This document shows positions 15,265 through 17,054 of a stretch of 17,054 nt of DNA, one piece after another. This stretch comes from Pseudomonadota bacterium. GTDB lineage: Bacteria; Pseudomonadota; Gammaproteobacteria; Arenicellales; Poriferihabitantaceae. The stretch spans positions 1 to 17,054 of the forward strand of contig JAAELZ010000083.1 in the NCBI GenBank assembly GCA_024226105.1, given 5' to 3'. The notes under the pieces are model-generated. The model worked only from the letters and a program-made list of their open reading frames with translations, did no database searches and was not told the origin of the DNA. How positions within the stretch are numbered: the first letter of the stretch is position 1; each line of letters opens with the position of its first letter. A program made the position numbers and the translations under genes.

Positions 15265-15317
15265 GAGCCTGTCGGACTTAACATGTTTCGTTCAAAACAG
15301 CTAAGCCCGACAGACTC
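15265..15317. repeat. Hairpin repeat with 16-base arms
   Basis: The arms GAGCCTGTCGGACTTA (15265-15280) and TAAGCCCGACAGACTC (15302-15317) are reverse complements at 14 of 16 positions around a 21-base loop that contains the palindrome AACATGTT. Both mismatches become G-U wobbles in a - strand transcript but are A-C mismatches in a + strand transcript. There is no T run after either arm, so it is not a standard intrinsic terminator. It fills most of the gap between the 81-aa gene and nadD and resembles a REP-type intergenic repeat. Confidence 0.7.
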
Positions 15318-15342
15318 CTGGCGCTAAAAGAGGCTACAAAAG

Positions 15343-15966
15343 GTGCGACATATCGGTTTGTTCGGCGGCAGCTTCAATCCCATACATAAGGGGCATATTC
15401 TGGCGGCAGAATCCGTACGCACACAACTGAAGCTGGACAATATCTACTTTCTCCCCGCAGCTCATTCTCCTTTTAAACCCCAGCCCGAGCTGAGCAATGC
15501 CCACCGAGTTGAAATGCTCAAACGCGCGATTGCGAGCTATCCGGCATTAAAAATCGACAGACGGGAACTGGATCGGCCCGGCCCGTCCTTCACCATCAAC
15601 ACACTGGAAGATATTGTCAGAACCTGTCCCCACGATCGCTTGTACTTGCTCATTGGCATGGATGCCTGGGAAGGTTTTGAGCGTTGGCACCAATGGCAGG
15701 CAATCATTGAACGCTGCCACCTGGTGGTGGTAAGCAGGCCGGAGTATGCCACGCCGGTTTTATCTGAATTCTGGCAGGAAAAGCAACTGACGGACTTGCA
15801 ACTACTCAGGAATTCACCTGCCGGAAAGCTCTTTTTTGTGACGGTTCCTGCTTCTAAAGCAGCGTCCAATGAGATTCGTGAGCGAATTAAGCAAGGGCGT
15901 AGTACGACTAACGAGCTGCCTGAAAAGGTTCGAGAGTATATCGAGGAACAGAAGCTCTATGTTTAG
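15343..15966 (+). CDS. nadD: Nicotinate-mononucleotide adenylyltransferase
   Basis: NadD adenylates nicotinate mononucleotide to deamido-NAD, the penultimate step of NAD synthesis, in the cytoplasm. The 207-aa product has the nucleotidyltransferase signature GGSFNPIHKGH at 8-18, with the HxGH-type histidines H15 and H18, then RPGPSFTINTLEDI and the LLIGMDAWEGFERWHQW region. The C-terminal phosphate-binding motif, normally SSTxIR, reads ASNEIR at 174-179: first Ser to Ala and Thr to Asn, with the Ile-Arg kept. The start is GTG at 15343, which gives the exact family N-terminus (MRHIGLFGGSFNP) with AAGAGG ten bases upstream. It is not followed by rsfS, its frequent partner in proteobacteria; the next gene, slyX, faces the other way. 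Confidence 0.95.
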   Translation: MRHIGLFGGSFNPIHKGHILAAESVRTQLKLDNIYFLPAAHSPFKPQPELSNAHRVEMLKRAIASYPALKIDRRELDRPGPSFTINTLEDIVRTCPHDRLYLLIGMDAWEGFERWHQWQAIIERCHLVVVSRPEYATPVLSEFWQEKQLTDLQLLRNSPAGKLFFVTVPASKAASNEIRERIKQGRSTTNELPEKVREYIEEQKLYV

Positions 15967-16042
15967 TACAACTGCTCCAAAACTCAACAAAACCTCCTCC
16001 TTAGAAAAAGGGGCGATAATGAGATATCCCTTGTAATCAAAT

Positions 16043-16252
16043 TCAGTAATGTGGTGGTCGTTCGTCCTCCGCAGAATAAGGTTGATTGCCACTTTGATCA
16101 ACAATCTCCTTTATCCGCCCCTGCATATTTTCGATGAAGCGATGTGCGGCTTCCAGTTGTTTAGCCTGCTCGTACACTACCTGGTTTAACTCGTCAAATG
16201 CCAGCTCCAGGTGTGCCAGCCTGGTTTCAAGGGTTTCTATACGTTGATCCAT
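16043..16252 (-). CDS. slyX: SlyX family protein
   Basis: SlyX proteins are small coiled-coil proteins of unknown function found mostly in gammaproteobacteria. From the ATG complementary to 16250-16252 the product has 69 aa, close to the 72 of E. coli SlyX. It is one long heptad-patterned helix (MDQRIETLETRLAHLELAFD, then ELNQVVYEQAKQLEAAHRF) followed by a polar tail ending in the family's PPHY. A TTG six codons further upstream is open but is less likely as a start. No good Shine-Dalgarno is visible. It is convergent with nadD and divergent from ridA. No function should be inferred beyond likely self-association through the coiled coil. Confidence 0.9.
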   Translation of the reverse strand: MDQRIETLETRLAHLELAFDELNQVVYEQAKQLEAAHRFIENMQGRIKEIVDQSGNQPYSAEDERPPHY

Positions 16253-16295
16253 CTGTAGTTTCTGTTTCAAACCTAAGGTGGATAAGCGTAGCGCA

Positions 16296-16324
16296 TTGAC
16301 GCGTAGCTTGCTAGACTTTAACTT
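16296..16324 (+). promoter_or_regulatory. Putative ridA promoter
   Basis: TTGACG (16296-16301) is one base from the -35 consensus. TAACTT (16319-16324) lies after a 17-base spacer and is a weak -10. The ridA ATG follows at 16348. The position in the slyX-ridA divergent gap is right, but the -10 match is poor. Confidence 0.35.
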
Positions 16325-16347
16325 TAGTCCAACCCTGAATTATTTAC

Positions 16348-16743
16348 ATGGCCAACAAGCAAATTATCAGCACAAAAAATGCCCCGAGCGCAATTGGCGC
16401 CTACTCTCAAGCTGTTCGTACCGGCAATACGGTTTATATCTCCGGGCAAATCCCTCTGGATCCGTCCACCATGGAAGTGGTAGAAGGTGGTTTTGAGGCA
16501 GAAGCACGTCGCGTATTTGAAAACCTCAAGGGCGTTGCCGAAGCTTCCGGCGGAAGTTTGAATGACGTCGTTCGTGCGACAATCTATATGCTCGACCTGG
16601 CCAACTTTGCCACGGTGAATGAAATCATGGCTGAGTATTTTGATGAGCCCTACCCTGCCCGTGCAGCGGTCGGCGTTGCGCAACTGCCCAAAGACGTTAC
16701 TATCGAAATGGATGCAATTTTGGAACTAAGGACGAGTCAATAA
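16348..16743 (+). CDS. ridA: 2-iminobutanoate/2-iminopropanoate deaminase RidA
   Basis: RidA hydrolyses reactive enamine/imine intermediates such as 2-aminoacrylate and 2-aminocrotonate, released by PLP enzymes including IlvA, to the keto acid and ammonia, preventing damage to other PLP enzymes. The 131-aa product (E. coli 128) has the YjgF/RidA fold landmarks AIGAYSQAV (with Y19), VYISGQIPLDP, the catalytic arginine R105 in YPARAAVGVAQLPKD, and E120 in the C-terminal VTIEMDAILEL. R105 has the same number as in the E. coli enzyme; E120 also falls at the family position as I recall it. The protein forms trimers in relatives. There is no clear Shine-Dalgarno before the ATG. Its TAA stop touches the split repeat element, and recG follows after 149 bases. 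Confidence 0.97.
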   Translation: MANKQIISTKNAPSAIGAYSQAVRTGNTVYISGQIPLDPSTMEVVEGGFEAEARRVFENLKGVAEASGGSLNDVVRATIYMLDLANFATVNEIMAEYFDEPYPARAAVGVAQLPKDVTIEMDAILELRTSQ

Positions 16744-16891
16744 ATTCATGAATGACCATTTTAAATCAGAAAAGCCCAATCTCTGCGTTCCAGTCCTTCG
16801 CAATCGCTAGCGATTGCGTTCGGATTGCACCTTGATATTGAACTTTTCTATATTTAGTCTGGCACATCCAGAATCAATGGAGGCGCCTTTG
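16743..16891. repeat. Second, split copy of the 3208-3276 element
   Basis: AATTCATGAATGACCATTTT (16743-16762) matches 3223-3242 of the first copy at 18 of 20 bases. The other half resumes at TCTGGCACATCCAGA (16858-16872) and runs through the GGAGGCGCC tail to 16891, corresponding to 3245-3278. Between the halves are about 95 extra bases, including a 20-bp palindrome. The left outer arm is absent, because ridA coding sequence occupies its place. The inner hairpin is a perfect stem here (TCTGG-CACAT-CCAGA) where the first copy has one T-G wobble. Confidence 0.65.
16799..16818. repeat. 20-bp perfect palindrome CGCAATCGCTAGCGATTGCG
   Basis: All twenty bases are self-complementary, without a spacer. 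It lies inside the ~95 extra bases that separate the halves of the split element upstream of recG. It could be a dimeric repressor operator, a recombination or insertion scar, or part of a mobile palindrome; its location upstream of recG favours none of these clearly. There is no T run, so it is not an intrinsic terminator. Confidence 0.85.
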
Positions 16892-16892
16892 A

Positions 16893-17054
16893 GTGACTAA
16901 TAAACCGCTCACCACGCTGCATGGCGTTGGTGCTGCGCTGGCAGAAAAACTGGCGCGCCTGGGACTCAACAACACCTTCGATCTGCTCTTTCACCTGCCG
17001 TCACGCTTTGAAGACCGGACCCGCGTAACCCCTGTATATCAACTCCGTCACGGC
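16893..17054 (+). CDS. recG: ATP-dependent DNA helicase RecG, N-terminal fragment (3' end outside the window)
   Basis: RecG remodels stalled replication forks and branch-migrates Holliday junctions. Only the first 54 codons are inside the window; the frame is open to the last base. The visible part is the N-terminal region that precedes the wedge domain: PLTTLHGVGAALAEKLARLG, then NTFDLLFHLPSRFEDRTRV. The latter corresponds to the E. coli RecG segment LTGVGAALSNKLAKI...DLLLHLPLRYEDRT. The start is GTG at 16893 with a strong Shine-Dalgarno TGGAGG (16878-16883) nine bases before it. That Shine-Dalgarno is part of the right end of the split repeat element. The ridA-recG neighbourhood is common in gammaproteobacteria. 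Confidence 0.95.
   Translation, partial: MTNKPLTTLHGVGAALAEKLARLGLNNTFDLLFHLPSRFEDRTRVTPVYQLRHG

Noticed and set aside
15814..16104. 96-codon minus-strand frame spanning the nadD end and slyX
   Set aside because: It overlaps conserved nadD and slyX coding sequence and its product resembles no family.
16253..16270. Upstream TTG start for slyX
   Set aside because: It adds six residues (starting at a TTG) that are not family-like; the ATG at 16252 begins directly at the coiled coil.
1..17054. tRNA or rRNA genes, CRISPR array, IS transposase, prophage or defence genes
   Set aside because: None was seen on either strand by reading; every long frame not in the gene list is a shadow of a recognised gene.

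Overview
The window looks like an ordinary chromosomal stretch of a free-living gammaproteobacterium. The evidence is the hemA-prfA-prmC order, a 720-residue UvrD of the size of the E. coli protein, a SlyX protein with the C-terminal PPHY signature, a ridA-recG junction, a full-length two-ACT-domain IlvA, and an NhaD-type sodium/proton antiporter, a family common in marine or salt-adapted gammaproteobacteria. Base composition looks balanced throughout. I see no phage, IS transposase, CRISPR array, toxin-antitoxin pair, rRNA or tRNA. Genus cannot be read from the sequence.

Layout. (1) 1-2355: the 3' end of hemA, then prfA and prmC on the + strand, an operon for heme entry and translation termination. 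(2) 2356-3734: a gene-poor stretch with two unrecognised small + strand genes (a 155-aa membrane-anchored protein and a 73-aa soluble protein), three repeat or hairpin structures, a perfect DnaA box and a strong terminator. (3) 3735-5897: uvrD on the - strand. (4) 5898-7372: an intergenic region with a dispersed palindrome, then hemL on +. (5) 7395-10840: a strong promoter and a two-gene operon, an SLC13-type permease with two TrkA-C domains followed by nhaD. (6) 10889-13336: comEC on -, convergent with nhaD and divergent from ilvA. (7) 13482-15966: ilvA, an 81-aa unknown protein, a hairpin repeat, and nadD on +. (8) 16043-16252: slyX on -. (9) 16348-17054: ridA, a rearranged repeat, and the start of recG (cut by the window end) on +.

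How the genes work together. hemA and hemL encode two successive steps of the C5 route to tetrapyrroles. PrmC methylates the GGQ glutamine of the release factor encoded just before it. IlvA releases reactive enamines that RidA hydrolyses. The SLC13 permease and NhaD could form a sodium circuit, with sodium-coupled solute uptake paired to sodium extrusion. UvrD and RecG are DNA repair helicases, and ComEC is the inner-membrane DNA uptake channel.

The protein-coding genes are mostly textbook. The most unusual material is between them. A compact structured element at 3208-3276 reappears at 16743-16891 in a split form holding a 20-bp perfect palindrome, and there it supplies the recG Shine-Dalgarno. 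There is also a nested inverted repeat at 2418-2544, a 16-bp-arm hairpin at 15265-15317, and a copy of a widespread bacterial repeat upstream of uvrD. I do not see convincing evidence of a new multi-gene system.
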